Shown: positions 42,674 through 51,651, counted from the stretch's first letter. The stretch: DNA of 64,000 bases from Vibrio inusitatus (GCA_024346935.1 AP024878.1:310001-374000); one strand, 5' to 3'. The notes: a model not told the origin generated them from the sequence alone. Translations and numbers: made by a program.

Positions 42674-43129
42674 TTATTTGTCTAATTCTGCAATGGATAT
42701 CGTCTGCATCTGATAGCCAGCCTGACGGTAAATTTTATACCTTTCTCGGGCGACATGCTTCGCTTTTTCATCGCAAGGCACGAAGTCTACCACTTGAGAC
42801 ACTATTCTCGCAAAGTTTGTATTATCTTCAGCCAGATTAATGACAATATTACGGCTGCGATTAAATTGAGTAGAACCACTGCCAATCTCGACAAGAGTGC
42901 CTTGCCTAGGCCCCTCTCCGGTCAGGTTGTGAGCAATAAAGTCTGCGCCGTTAAGTTGAAATAGAGCGTCATCCCAAACGTCTGAATGTTGCTTATCTTT
43001 GGTATTCAAATAGATACGAGCGCCTTGCTTGGTAAAATGCCTAATTAAGTAGCAGACATACTCACGAAAGCCTTGCTCCGAGTCCGCAACACTATTAGGT
43101 TCAATCAAGTAGAAGGTGGCTATAGACAT
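42674..43129 (-). CDS. holC: DNA polymerase III chi subunit HolC
   Basis: Protein of 151 aa, part of the clamp-loader complex that contacts SSB. ATFYLI at the N-terminus and the RxxNLAE-type segment mid-protein match HolC. Start at ATG 43129; the frame extends 4 codons further. Between pepA and valS as in most gammaproteobacteria. Confidence 0.9.
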   Translation of the reverse strand: MSIATFYLIEPNSVADSEQGFREYVCYLIRHFTKQGARIYLNTKDKQHSDVWDDALFQLNGADFIAHNLTGEGPRQGTLVEIGSGSTQFNRSRNIVINLAEDNTNFARIVSQVVDFVPCDEKAKHVARERYKIYRQAGYQMQTISIAELDK

Positions 43130-43142
43130 GATCTTTCTCAAT

Positions 43143-43167
43143 AAAAAGCGCCTCCAGAAGGAGGCGT
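43143..43167 (-). terminator. Hairpin terminator between pepA and holC
   Basis: On the minus strand: ACGCCTCC-TTCT-GGAGGCGCT then TTTTAT. It lies 35 nt after pepA and may reduce read-through into holC. Confidence 0.8.
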
Positions 43168-43201
43168 TACTTAACTTAGATTAGCACACAGTATAAGGCT
43201 A

Positions 43202-44710
43202 TTATTCTTCGGCTTCTTGTCCACTACGGTTTAGTAGGAACTGAACCAATAGAGATACAGGACGGCCGGTTGAGCCTTTCGCTTGACCAGACTTCCAAGC
43301 TGTACCGGCAATATCTAGGTGAGCCCAGTTGTATTTCTTGGTGAAGCGAGAAAGGAAGCAACCCGCAGTGATAGTGCCAGCAGGGCGACCGCCGATGTTT
43401 GCCATATCAGCAAACGGGCTGGCGATTTGCTCTTGGTATTCATCAGCCATAGGTAAACGCCATGCACGGTCACCCGATTGTTCAGATGCATTCACAAGTT
43501 CGTGAGACAGTGGGTTATGGTTTGAGATAACGCCACTGATGTGATGACCAAGGGCAATCACACAAGCACCTGTTAGCGTTGCAACATCAACCACGCAATC
43601 TGGTTCAAAGCGTTCTGCATATGTTAGAGCGTCACACAACACTAAACGGCCTTCTGCATCGGTGTTCAACACCTCTACTGTTTGACCTGACATAGTAGTT
43701 AGGATGTCGCCAGGGCGATATGCGTTGCTTCCTGGCATGTTTTCACAGCCAGCAAGTACACCTACCACATTGATTGGCAGGTTAAGTTGAGCAAGGGCTT
43801 TCATTGTACCGAAAACACTAGCTGCACCACACATGTCATACTTCATCTCATCCATGCCGTCGCCGGGCTTCAATGAGATACCACCTGAATCAAAAGTTAG
43901 TCCTTTACCGATAAGTACGATAGGTTTAGCGGTGGATTCAGGGTTACCTTTGTACTCCATGATCGACATCATAGATTCATTGTGTGAGCCACGGCCTACT
44001 GCTAGGTAAGACGTCATGCCCAGTTTTTCCATCTCTTGTTCACCAATAATCTTAGTGGTGACCGTTTCATAGTCATCCGCTAGACGACGGGCTTGAGAGG
44101 CCAGATAAGCTGGGTTCGCCACATTTGGTGGCATGTTACCTAGGTCTTTAGAAGCAGCAACACCAGATGCTATTGCTAAGCCATGGTTAATTGCACGCTC
44201 ACCGATATTCAGCTCACGACGTGTTGGCACGTTGAACACTAGCTTGCGCAGTGGACGGCGTGTCTCTGGTTTATTGCTCTTAAACTGGTCGAAAGTATAA
44301 AGGCCATCGTGCGTTGCTTCTACCGCTTGACGTACTTTCCAGTAAGTATCGCGTCCTTTAACGTGAAGCTCAGTAAGGAAACAAACGGCTTCCATTGAAC
44401 CTGTTTCGTTTAGCGTGCTGATGGTTTTTTGAATGATTTCTTTATATTGGCGCTCGCCAAGCTCACGCTCTTTACCACAACCTACTAACAGAACACGTTC
44501 TGATAACACTCCAGGTACTTGATGCAATAACAGCATTTGACCTGGTTTACCCTCTAAATCACCTCTGCGAAGCAGTGAGCTTAGGTATCCATCACTGATT
44601 TTATCCAGTTGCTCTGCAACTGGTGAAAGGCGTCGTGGTTCGAACACCCCAACAACGATGCATGCGCTGCGTTGCTTCTCTGGGCTACCACTTTTTACAC
44701 TGAACTCCAT
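43202..44710 (-). CDS. pepA: Leucyl aminopeptidase PepA
   Basis: M17 aminopeptidase of 502 aa with two-metal motifs: [16 protein letters not shown], the signature NTDAEGRL and a downstream conserved Lys/Arg site. PepA also acts as a DNA-binding protein (carAB control, Xer cofactor) in enterics. The ATG at 44710 is the conserved start. Divergent from lptF with a 219-bp gap. Confidence 0.97.
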   Translation of the reverse strand: MEFSVKSGSPEKQRSACIVVGVFEPRRLSPVAEQLDKISDGYLSSLLRRGDLEGKPGQMLLLHQVPGVLSERVLLVGCGKERELGERQYKEIIQKTISTLNETGSMEAVCFLTELHVKGRDTYWKVRQAVEATHDGLYTFDQFKSNKPETRRPLRKLVFNVPTRRELNIGERAINHGLAIASGVAASKDLGNMPPNVANPAYLASQARRLADDYETVTTKIIGEQEMEKLGMTSYLAVGRGSHNESMMSIMEYKGNPESTAKPIVLIGKGLTFDSGGISLKPGDGMDEMKYDMCGAASVFGTMKALAQLNLPINVVGVLAGCENMPGSNAYRPGDILTTMSGQTVEVLNTDAEGRLVLCDALTYAERFEPDCVVDVATLTGACVIALGHHISGVISNHNPLSHELVNASEQSGDRAWRLPMADEYQEQIASPFADMANIGGRPAGTITAGCFLSRFTKKYNWAHLDIAGTAWKSGQAKGSTGRPVSLLVQFLLNRSGQEAEE

Positions 44711-44929
44711 GCCTACTCCTACATCCTGAAGACAAACCACAATAAATGTTAGATAATAACTGCTTAACTTGTTGAATCTTGGTCAAGAGCTATGTTTACT
44801 CAATGAGCGTAAGCAAGTTAATTGATTATCGATTAGTCAGAAAAATTGAAAAACAAAAGGTTTAATCAGAAATTATAGCGATTCCTGTAAAAATACAAGT
44901 TTTGCATCCGAGCTTATAGGGACTTTAGC

Positions 44930-46030
44930 GTGATTATTGTTAGATATTTGATCCGCGAGACAATCAAGAGCCAGTTGGCCATCTTTTTCGTACTGTTTTT
45001 AATCTTTCTAAGCCAAAGATTCATCAGTGTGTTGGCCGAAGCCTCAAATGGCGATATTCCCGCCAGACTTATCATGACAGTGGTTGGTTTGAACATGCCC
45101 GCTATGGGTTTGTTAATGCTACCGCTGAGCTTATACATTGGTATTTTGCTTACTTTTGGCCGTTTATACGCTGAAAGTGAGATAACCGTTATGAATGCAA
45201 CAGGGATTGGGAATAAATTCTTGATTCAGGCTGCTTTGTATCTGGCTCTTATTACTTCTGGTGTTGCTGCGTTTAACTCTTTGTACTTCTCGCCTTGGGC
45301 TCAAGATAAAGAAGCGCAAATAATGGAGGATCTGGCAGCTGACACTAGCGTTGAGTTATTGCAGAAAGGCCAGTTCCAGCGAACGCCAGATGGCACAGCG
45401 GTAGTCTTCATCGATGAACTGAAAGATAAAAGGCTAACCAACGTCTTTATTGCTCAAACGGTCGGTGAAGGTTCAATTCGTCCAAGTGTTGCCTTTGCTG
45501 ATTCAGGGGTGGCGCAAGAGTTGTCTGATGGTCGTCAGATCTTAACTCTGTTCAATGGTACGCGATGGGAAGGAATACCAACCCAACTGGACTATATGAG
45601 AACAGATTTTGATGAGTATGATGCGTTAATCGGTCAGCGCGACGTCAAACCTAAAGGGCGAGACTTTGAAGCATTACCCACGGTTCAATTGTTCAATAAC
45701 CCTGACAAACGAGCAAAGGCTGAGCTTCATTGGCGTATTAGTCTAATTATTTGTATTCCATTACTCACCCTTGTGGTTATCCCGCTTTCTGCGGTAAACC
45801 CAAGACAAGGTCGTTTTGCTAAAATGGGACCTGCTATTCTGTTTTATTTGGCATACTTTATGTCTATCAGCGCTGCAAAATCGGCGATTGAAGATGGAAA
45901 AATATCCGAAGTAATAGGTATGTGGCCGATGAATATTGGTTTGTTGGTCGTGGGGTTAGTGCTCAATTCAATGGATAGTTTACCTGTGCGACGTTGGAAA
46001 GATAAGATTCGCAAAAAGAGGGCTGCCTAG
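44930..46030 (+). CDS. lptF: LPS export permease LptF
   Basis: Protein of 366 aa with six transmembrane helices (three N-terminal, three C-terminal) around a periplasmic jellyroll domain, the YjgP/YjgQ layout. It forms LptB2FG with LptG. The start is GTG at 44930, with TAGGG 8 nt upstream. The N-terminal IIVRYLIRET matches other LptF proteins. Confidence 0.96.
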   Translation: MIIVRYLIRETIKSQLAIFFVLFLIFLSQRFISVLAEASNGDIPARLIMTVVGLNMPAMGLLMLPLSLYIGILLTFGRLYAESEITVMNATGIGNKFLIQAALYLALITSGVAAFNSLYFSPWAQDKEAQIMEDLAADTSVELLQKGQFQRTPDGTAVVFIDELKDKRLTNVFIAQTVGEGSIRPSVAFADSGVAQELSDGRQILTLFNGTRWEGIPTQLDYMRTDFDEYDALIGQRDVKPKGRDFEALPTVQLFNNPDKRAKAELHWRISLIICIPLLTLVVIPLSAVNPRQGRFAKMGPAILFYLAYFMSISAAKSAIEDGKISEVIGMWPMNIGLLVVGLVLNSMDSLPVRRWKDKIRKKRAA

Positions 46031-47101
46031 ATGTTTAAGATTCTAGATTTATACATTGGCAGAACCATTATAGGTACCACAACTATCTGTTTGGTTACCT
46101 TAGTCGGTTTGTCTGGCATCATTAAATATGTTGAACAGCTGCGTAAGGTTGGGCGTGGTACTTATGATTTATTGCATGCACTTTACTTTGTTTTATTAAG
46201 TGTTCCTCGTGATATCGAACTGTTCTTCCCTATGGCAGCGTTGCTAGGTGCATTGATTGCTCTAGGGACCTTGGCGACAAGCTCAGAGCTAACGGTAATG
46301 CAGGCTTCAGGTTACTCAAAAGTGAACATTGGCATGTCGGTACTGAAGACAGCACTGCCGCTAATGATGATGGTGATGCTGTTGGGTGAGTGGGGTGCTC
46401 CGCAAGCGCAAAAAATGGCTCGTGACTTAAGAACCGTTTCAGTCTCTGGCGGGCAAATGGTTTCTACCCGAGCTGGCGTTTGGGCTAAAGATGCCAATGA
46501 TTTCATCTATATTGGGCGAGTAAATGATAAAGAGCTAACCGCAGTAAATATATGGGAATATGACGAAAACAAAGACCTAATGCGCAGTTTATTCGCGAAA
46601 AGTGCGGATTATAAAGGGGACAATATTTGGACCTTGAATGACGTCACGACCACCTTGTATACCAACGAAACTGAAATTGATAAAAGCAAGCAAAGTAAGT
46701 TGGAATGGGAAAGCACACTCGCACCAGAAAGACTTGAGATTGTAACGGTTAAACCTGAAGAACTGTCTTTGTCGGGTTTATATAGTTATGTCACCTACCT
46801 TAAAGACTCAGAACTGGATGCCTCTCGATATGAGCTAGCCTTTTGGCGAAAGATAACCCAGCCCTTATCCATCGCAGTAATGATGATGCTAGCGTTGTCC
46901 TTTGTATTTGGTCCGCTACGTAGTGTAACTATGGGGGCAAGGATACTTTCAGGGGTTATTGCAGGATTCTCTTTCTACATCTCCTCCGAGTTTTTCGGGC
47001 CTCTGAGTGTTGTTTATCAAATCCCTCCCATGTGGGGAGCGCTGGCTCCAAGTGTCGCCTTCATGTTGGTGGCCATTATGTTGCTGAGACGTAAGCTATA
47101 A
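46031..47101 (+). CDS. lptG: LPS export permease LptG
   Basis: Protein of 356 aa, paralogue of LptF with the same six-helix and jellyroll layout. DLYIGRTI at the start and the SSELTVMQASGYS coupling helix (contact to LptB) are visible. The start codon follows the lptF stop directly, so the two are co-translated. Confidence 0.96.
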   Translation: MFKILDLYIGRTIIGTTTICLVTLVGLSGIIKYVEQLRKVGRGTYDLLHALYFVLLSVPRDIELFFPMAALLGALIALGTLATSSELTVMQASGYSKVNIGMSVLKTALPLMMMVMLLGEWGAPQAQKMARDLRTVSVSGGQMVSTRAGVWAKDANDFIYIGRVNDKELTAVNIWEYDENKDLMRSLFAKSADYKGDNIWTLNDVTTTLYTNETEIDKSKQSKLEWESTLAPERLEIVTVKPEELSLSGLYSYVTYLKDSELDASRYELAFWRKITQPLSIAVMMMLALSFVFGPLRSVTMGARILSGVIAGFSFYISSEFFGPLSVVYQIPPMWGALAPSVAFMLVAIMLLRRKL

Positions 47102-47113
47102 AACAATGTAAAC

Positions 47114-47149
47114 AAAAAAGGATGGCTAATCAGCCATCCTTTTTTTTTT
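47114..47149. terminator. Terminator between lptG and the RDD gene
   Basis: AAAAAAGGATGGCT-AATC-AGCCATCC followed by ten T. A-run and T-run on both sides make it usable from both directions. Confidence 0.92.
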
Positions 47150-47159
47150 GCCATTTTTA

Positions 47160-47636
47160 TTAGATGGCCTTAGGTAACACGACTACTTCAGTTTTTGCCC
47201 AAATATCATGGAAACCGCGTTTTTCAGTATCGACAGGAACGGCGAAATTGCTCAAACCGAAGGCTGAGGTTGCAATACGGATACAGGCTTGAGTGACGCT
47301 AATGAGTGACCCATCTTTATTTTGTACTCTGAGTTTCCAAGCTCGCATTCCCAGAGTTTGTCCTGCTTTAGTCCAGAAATAGACGAAGAACCCAATCCAG
47401 ATGATGGCTAGGTAGGAAGTGAATAGGACGCTCCATAGAGGGTGTTGAGTAAGATAGTCACTAACATCAATGTATTGGCCATAATCCATTAGACCTGCAG
47501 CAACTAATGCTTCAAAGATTGCTACGACTACACCTGCCGCCATCATCTCAATAGCAATTACAATTAGTGCGTCATAAAGCCAAGCACCAAGACGTCGCAT
47601 CAAACCTGCTTTAGGTAGAGAGTTTTGTGAATTCAT
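47160..47636 (-). CDS. RDD-family membrane protein
   Basis: Protein of about 158 aa with an RDD-like N-terminal motif (MRRLGAWLYDALIV) and three hydrophobic helices (about 20-45, 65-90, 130-145). Function of this family is mostly unknown; some members are Na+/H+ antiporter-like. Start is uncertain: no clear ribosome site precedes 47636 or the earlier in-frame ATG at 47657. Position behind lptFG is common in Vibrio. Confidence 0.8.
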   Translation of the reverse strand: MNSQNSLPKAGLMRRLGAWLYDALIVIAIEMMAAGVVVAIFEALVAAGLMDYGQYIDVSDYLTQHPLWSVLFTSYLAIIWIGFFVYFWTKAGQTLGMRAWKLRVQNKDGSLISVTQACIRIATSAFGLSNFAVPVDTEKRGFHDIWAKTEVVVLPKAI

Positions 47637-47773
47637 TCGTTTTGAAGTTCTAATCATTGTATTTTGCGGCTCAGAATAGCTATTTGTTGCCTGACTGCAA
47701 AGTAATTCAGTGTAAAAAAGTGGCACTCATGTCTAAAAAACATGCGAACGAGTCATAATTACAATATTTGCCC

Positions 47774-47801
47774 TTGCGTGCCCCTTAGGCTTACGTATAA
47801 T
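47774..47801 (+). promoter_or_regulatory. tRNA-Leu promoter
   Basis: TTGCGT (47774-47779), 16-bp spacer, perfect TATAAT (47796-47801), ending 27 bp before the tRNA. The spacer end is GC-containing, and the next bases are GC-poor. Confidence 0.8.
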
Positions 47802-47828
47802 GCAAAACGTACCTTAAAGGTACATAAA

Positions 47829-47913
47829 GCCGGTGTGGTGAAATTGGTATACACGACGGATTCAAAATCCGTTGCCTTCGGGCGTGGCGGTTCAAGTCCG
47901 CCCACCGGTACCA
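47829..47913 (+). tRNA. tRNA-Leu (anticodon CAA)
   Basis: 85 nt including encoded CCA. Acceptor GCCGGTG pairs with CACCGGT (G1-U72 wobble), then discriminator A and CCA. The anticodon stem ACGGA/TCCGT holds loop TTCAAAA, so the anticodon is CAA (reads UUG). The long variable arm (TGCCTTCGGGCG) is typical of class II Leu tRNA, and the T-arm GGCGG-TTCAAGT-CCGCC is intact. Confidence 0.96.
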
Positions 47914-47947
47914 TGACAAAGAAAGGTCGCTATTTATAGCGGCCTTT
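47892..47947 (+). repeat. Direct repeat copy A: tRNA-Leu 3' end plus terminator
   Basis: 56 bp running from the T-loop of tRNA-Leu through CCA and the stem-loop AAAGGTCGCTA/TAGCGGCCTTT. It is repeated without a mismatch at 48028-48083. In this copy the stem is followed by CGTCG, not by a T-run. Confidence 0.9.
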
Positions 47948-48027
47948 CGTCGTTTCTGGCGTATGAAATATCATATAATATGATGCGCTTAAGTGTGTAT
48001 TCGAGTGGCGTCCGAAATGTCGGCCCA

Positions 48028-48083
48028 TCAAGTCCGCCCACCGGTACCATGACAAAGAAAGGTCGCTATTTATAGCGGCCTTT
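48028..48083 (+). repeat. Direct repeat copy B: tRNA-Leu tail duplication (possible att remnant)
   Basis: Perfect 56-bp copy of 47892-47947, 136 bp downstream. It lacks the rest of a tRNA: the bases before it (CGGCCCA) only partly resemble a T-stem. Its terminator stem is followed by TTTTTT, so this may be the original end of the transcription unit. A duplicated tRNA 3' end is the usual mark of site-specific integration or tRNA recombination; no integrase is nearby. Confidence 0.75.
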
Positions 48084-48198
48084 TTTGTTTGGGAGGAAGT
48101 ATAGTGTTTATCTCTGAACTAAAGGTTACCCACGCATCTATATAAGAAAACTTTAGCTAGATATTAAGGTTTGATGAAGTTGCAGCTTAGATTACTGG

Positions 48199-48503
48199 TT
48201 AATTTGCACTGACTTCTTCGACAGATGTCTCAATGGAATCATCGACCGCTTTAACGAGCAGAAGTCCAACATCCAGTACAGTGATACTGCACAGAACGAA
48301 GGTTATTCTTTCCCCAAGTGGCTTAGGTAATGAAAATATTGCCAAAGCCACTCACACCAGAAATGACGATAAGATAACCCAGCAATTCTTCGTTGTGCTA
48401 TTCCATCCTCTTCAAACTTTAACCAAAGAAATACAACGTAATAGTATGGACATTTGTGCAAATTACTCTTGTCATTTGCATAAATGTCAGTCTCTACTTT
48501 CAA
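48199..48503 (-). pseudogene. Possible remnant of a small membrane protein
   Basis: In the stretch between the tRNA repeat and the lipoprotein gene. On the minus strand 48199-48351 encodes a plausible protein end, LPKPLGERITF followed by a 13-residue hydrophobic run and an acidic tail (DDSIETSVEEVSAN). Upstream, another frame continues with ELLGYLIVISGVSGFG, which would join it after one frameshift near 48335. A further frame is open from 48303 to 48503. I do not recognise the family, and this may be chance. Confidence 0.25.
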
Positions 48504-48606
48504 ATTTGGAAAGTTATTATGCTCACCTATTCACATGCTCAAATTTAGAGCATTATCAGTTTCGAAATTACACAAGTCTTTCACAAACGATTGTCTACGG
48601 TATTTA

Positions 48607-48615
48607 GGGGGGGGG
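48607..48615. repeat. Poly-G tract (nine G)
   Basis: Homopolymer of nine G, 39-47 bp before the lipoprotein start. A promoter-like TTTCAC (48579-48584), 16 bp, TATTTA (48601-48606) would place the tract at the transcription start. Tracts of this length are prone to slippage. Confidence 0.7.
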
Positions 48616-48653
48616 CCTCTGATAAACGTTTTACAAAATGTTTGGAGAAAAAC

Positions 48654-49880
48654 ATGTATAAAGTATTAGTTCCTGCACTTTTAACTGCATCTTTGGTTGG
48701 TTGTGGTAGTGGCAATGGTGATTCTGCAGTAGCAGATCTAGATGCTCAAAAGGATATAAAATCAAAAATAGAACAAACTGTTCCTACAGTTATTACCCAG
48801 CAGACTCCTGAGTTACGTGTGAATAGTGAACCTTCAAAGGTTTATGCCGGTTTAACACCGCACAAAGTGGATAGTCAAGGGCGACTAGCTCCATCTGATT
48901 ACCCTCTTACAGCTGCCAATACACCGAATTTGGATCCAAGCAAGTTTGTAGTACCAGCATCAGTGAAAGGCGATACGCCGCAGCTAAGAGATGCAAACGG
49001 TCTTGTAGCACCAGCACCAGTGAAAGGCGATACGCCGCAGCTAAGAGATGCAAACGGTCTTGTAGCACCAGCACCAGTGAAAGGCGATATGCCGCAGCTA
49101 AGAGATGCAAACGGTCTTGTAGCACCAGCACCAGTGAAAGGCGATACGCCACAGTTAACGGATGAAAACGGTCTTGTAGCACCATCACCAGTGAAAGGCG
49201 ATACGCCACAGTTAACGGATGAAAACGGTCTTGTAGCACCACCATCAGTGCAAGGCGATACGCCACAGCTAAGAGATGCAAACGGTCTTGTAGCACCAGC
49301 ACCAGTGCAAGGTGATACGCCACAGTTAACGGATGAAAACGGTCTTGCAGCACCAGCATTAGTGCAAGGCGATACGCCACAGCTAAGAGATGAAAATGGT
49401 CTTCTAGTACCAGCACCAGTGCAAGGTGATACGCCACAGATAAGAGATGAAAATAATCTTGTAGCACCACCTGAACTTGATGGACACAATCCAGGGGAAG
49501 AACAATATATTGCCAAGTTGACGCCCGTGGGAGCGTATTATGAGGCAACGACTTTGGACAACCTAACGATCCTATATAGTTTAAACGAAGCTAATGCTAA
49601 ACCAGAGTTATCAATTAGTATGCAACAAGTTGGTAGTGACTATATGGGGTACTATGCTGTAAATGTTAATGGTGTAGAGATAGAACTATCTAATTGGGTC
49701 AACTCGTACGGAGATAATATTGAATTGGATCTTTTTCCAGGAGATCTCACACAGATCAATAATCAATATGGCACACAACTTAATCAACTAAGTGACCTCA
49801 TAGGTAAAGATGATGGTGTTTTGAGGCTAGTATTCGGCTCCCACTCAATTAACCTGCAAGCTGAACAACCTACTTCTTAA
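48654..49880 (+). CDS. Lipoprotein with nine 19-residue tandem repeats, function unknown
   Basis: Protein of 408 aa. A lipoprotein signal ends in LVGC (Cys17), with GSG next, so outer-membrane sorting is plausible. Residues 99-269 are nine repeats of the form VAPAPVKGDTPQLRDANGL with a tenth partial copy; a degenerate copy (LAPSDYPLT) precedes them. The repeats are Pro-rich and probably extended. The C-terminal 125 residues form a separate domain, probably beta-rich, containing YYEATTLDNLTILYSL. TTTGGAG precedes the ATG at 48654; a longer frame to 48591 would spoil the signal. I do not recognise the family. It may be a stalk-and-head surface protein. Confidence 0.85.
   Translation: MYKVLVPALLTASLVGCGSGNGDSAVADLDAQKDIKSKIEQTVPTVITQQTPELRVNSEPSKVYAGLTPHKVDSQGRLAPSDYPLTAANTPNLDPSKFVVPASVKGDTPQLRDANGLVAPAPVKGDTPQLRDANGLVAPAPVKGDMPQLRDANGLVAPAPVKGDTPQLTDENGLVAPSPVKGDTPQLTDENGLVAPPSVQGDTPQLRDANGLVAPAPVQGDTPQLTDENGLAAPALVQGDTPQLRDENGLLVPAPVQGDTPQIRDENNLVAPPELDGHNPGEEQYIAKLTPVGAYYEATTLDNLTILYSLNEANAKPELSISMQQVGSDYMGYYAVNVNGVEIELSNWVNSYGDNIELDLFPGDLTQINNQYGTQLNQLSDLIGKDDGVLRLVFGSHSINLQAEQPTS
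48948..49460 (+). repeat. Nine tandem 57-bp repeats within the lipoprotein gene
   Basis: Nine exact-length 57-bp units (513 bp). Copies 1-5 encode VKGD and copies 6-9 VQGD; the last third alternates between RDANGL and TDENGL/RDENGL. Adjacent units are nearly identical at DNA level, so copy number can change by recombination or slippage without a frameshift. Confidence 0.95.
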
Positions 49881-49939
49881 ACGAGATAGTTAATTATTGT
49901 AGCAAGTCACCTATCATAGGGCGCTTTTAAACTAGCAAT

Positions 49940-49978
49940 AAAACAGCCAATGAGAAATTACTCTCATTGGCTGTTTTA
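49940..49978 (+). terminator. Intrinsic terminator after the lipoprotein gene
   Basis: AAAACAGCCAATGAG, loop AAATTACT, CTCATTGGCTGTTTT: a 15-bp perfect stem with A and T runs, 60 nt after the stop; usable in both directions. Confidence 0.93.
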
Positions 49979-50044
49979 TTTATGGATTCCATATTTCTAT
50001 CCCACACAAAATACCAACCTGATGTGATCCACCCCCCAGTCGTG

Positions 50045-50105
50045 AAATCCCTTAATTTGAGAAACAAAAAACGTAATTGAGAGCCTCTCATAGAGCGCTC
50101 ATTAT
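50045..50105 (+). promoter_or_regulatory. xylB promoter with two XylR-like direct repeats
   Basis: Two 14-bp boxes, AAATCCCTTAATTT (50045-50058) and AAAAAACGTAATTG (50066-50079), start 21 bp apart. The second overlaps a -35 TTGAGA (50077-50082), followed by a 17-bp spacer and -10 CATTAT (50100-50105). Same layout as upstream of xylA and both ABC genes. This fits an AraC-family activator (XylR) contacting sigma-70. Confidence 0.6.
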
Positions 50106-50170
50106 CGTCTTAAGCATGTCGTTGTGATGAATACGCGGTGACACTAGTTTTCAATGAACAGGTAATGAGT

Positions 50171-51622
50171 ATGTATATTGGAGTAGATTTAGGCACATCG
50201 GGTGTGAAAGTGATCGCACTGGATAATCAAGATAAAATTGTCGCGCAAGCTACGCAGTCGTTGACGGTACAAAGACCACAACCTCTATGGTCAGAGCAGG
50301 ATCCTCATGCTTGGTGGGAAGCAACACAAAATGCTATTGATAGCCTTGCTGAGCGAATAGACATGTCAGCAGTTACAGCCATTGGTCTTTCTGGGCAGAT
50401 GCACGGTGCAACCTTATTGGACAGTCAAGGTGAAGTCCTAAGAGCGGCTATTTTATGGAATGATGGTCGCTGTGCGGCTGAATGTATTGAGCTTGAAAAA
50501 GACGTACCGAATAGCCGCGATATCGTTGGTAACTTAATGATGCCAGGCTTTACCGCTCCTAAGCTGAAGTGGGTGGCTAATCATGAGCCTGATGTTTTCT
50601 CCAAGGTCGATATGGTGTTACTTCCTAAAGATTACCTGCGCTTTAAACTCAGTGGTGACTATGCATCTGACATGTCTGATTCTGCAGGTACTATGTGGCT
50701 TGATATCGCCAACAGAGACTGGAGCGAAGAGCTACTTAAAGCGACGGGACTGACTCGTAATCAAATGCCAAAACTGTTTGAGGGCAGTGAAGTGACTGGT
50801 CATCTCATCTCTGAGCTTGCCACCCGCTGGGGGATGCAAGAGGTGCCTATTATTGCTGGTGGGGGTGACAATGCTGCAGGTGCTGTCGGCGTAGGTATTA
50901 CTGAGCCTGGTCAGGCGATGTTGTCTCTTGGTACATCGGGCGTATATTTCGCAGTAAGTGATGGCTATATCTCTAACCCTGAATCTGCACTGCATAGTTT
51001 TTGTCATGCTTTGCCAGGTACTTGGCATGCAATGTCAGTAATCTTAAGTGCAGCTTCATGTCTAGATTGGGTTGCACAGCTTACCGGTTTTGAAGAAGTC
51101 GGTCAGATGCTGGCGGAAACAGAAGCTAACGCGAATCAAGAGTCGGCGTTATGTTTCTTGCCTTACCTTTCAGGAGAAAGAACACCACACAATGACCCTA
51201 CCGCAAAGGGTGTGTTCTTTGGCATGACCCACTCTACGACTAAATATGACTTAGTTCAGGCCGTACTGGAAGGGGTAGGCTTTGCATTTGCAGATGGTCT
51301 CGATGCTTTGCATGAAACCAAATTAATACCAGAAGAGATCTCATTGATTGGTGGCGGGGCACGCAGTGCATACTGGCGTCAAATGTTGTCCAATATCTTT
51401 GGTATGAAGGTAGTGTTCAGAGAAGGTGGCGACGTAGGTCCAGCTCTTGGTGCAGCAAGGTTGGCAAGACTTGGTGTTGAAGAAGGTGCGACTATAACCG
51501 ATGTTTGTCCGGTACCTCCAGCAGTACAGATACATATGCCTGACTTAGCGCTTACAGAGCAGTATGCAACTAAGCGAGAGACTTATCAGGCGTTATACTC
51601 CCAACTTAAAGGGCTGTTTTAA
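50171..51622 (+). CDS. xylB: Xylulokinase
   Basis: FGGY kinase of 483 aa (E. coli XylB 484) that phosphorylates D-xylulose. DLGTSGVK at 6-13, the xylulose contact SGQMHGAT, the catalytic base D233 in GGGDNAAGAVG and the ATP motif GGGARSxYWRQM are all present. ATGs at 50138, 50165 and 50171 are in frame; AGG at 50160-50162 is 8 nt from 50171, which also matches the family start. It stands alone, separate from xylA, with its own xyl-type promoter. Confidence 0.96.
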   Translation: MYIGVDLGTSGVKVIALDNQDKIVAQATQSLTVQRPQPLWSEQDPHAWWEATQNAIDSLAERIDMSAVTAIGLSGQMHGATLLDSQGEVLRAAILWNDGRCAAECIELEKDVPNSRDIVGNLMMPGFTAPKLKWVANHEPDVFSKVDMVLLPKDYLRFKLSGDYASDMSDSAGTMWLDIANRDWSEELLKATGLTRNQMPKLFEGSEVTGHLISELATRWGMQEVPIIAGGGDNAAGAVGVGITEPGQAMLSLGTSGVYFAVSDGYISNPESALHSFCHALPGTWHAMSVILSAASCLDWVAQLTGFEEVGQMLAETEANANQESALCFLPYLSGERTPHNDPTAKGVFFGMTHSTTKYDLVQAVLEGVGFAFADGLDALHETKLIPEEISLIGGGARSAYWRQMLSNIFGMKVVFREGGDVGPALGAARLARLGVEEGATITDVCPVPPAVQIHMPDLALTEQYATKRETYQALYSQLKGLF

Positions 51623-51651
51623 GTCACTTGAAATTAAGTTATGAACAATAG

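Noticed and set aside
48001..48060. A second tRNA-Leu gene
   Set aside because: Only the 3' part (T-loop to CCA) is present; no acceptor 5' strand, D-arm or anticodon arm precedes it.
48948..49460. CRISPR-like array
   Set aside because: Repeats are head to tail without spacers, 57 bp long, in frame and coding.
48899..49548. Two long minus-strand open frames (about 205 and 213 codons) across the lipoprotein repeats
   Set aside because: They exist only because a 57-bp unit without stops is repeated nine times in frame; the peptides are low-complexity copies, and there is no ribosome site or signal.
47892..50170. An intact integrative element at the tRNA-Leu
   Set aside because: No integrase, excisionase or second matching att site beyond the 136-bp pair was seen; only a remnant can be supported.
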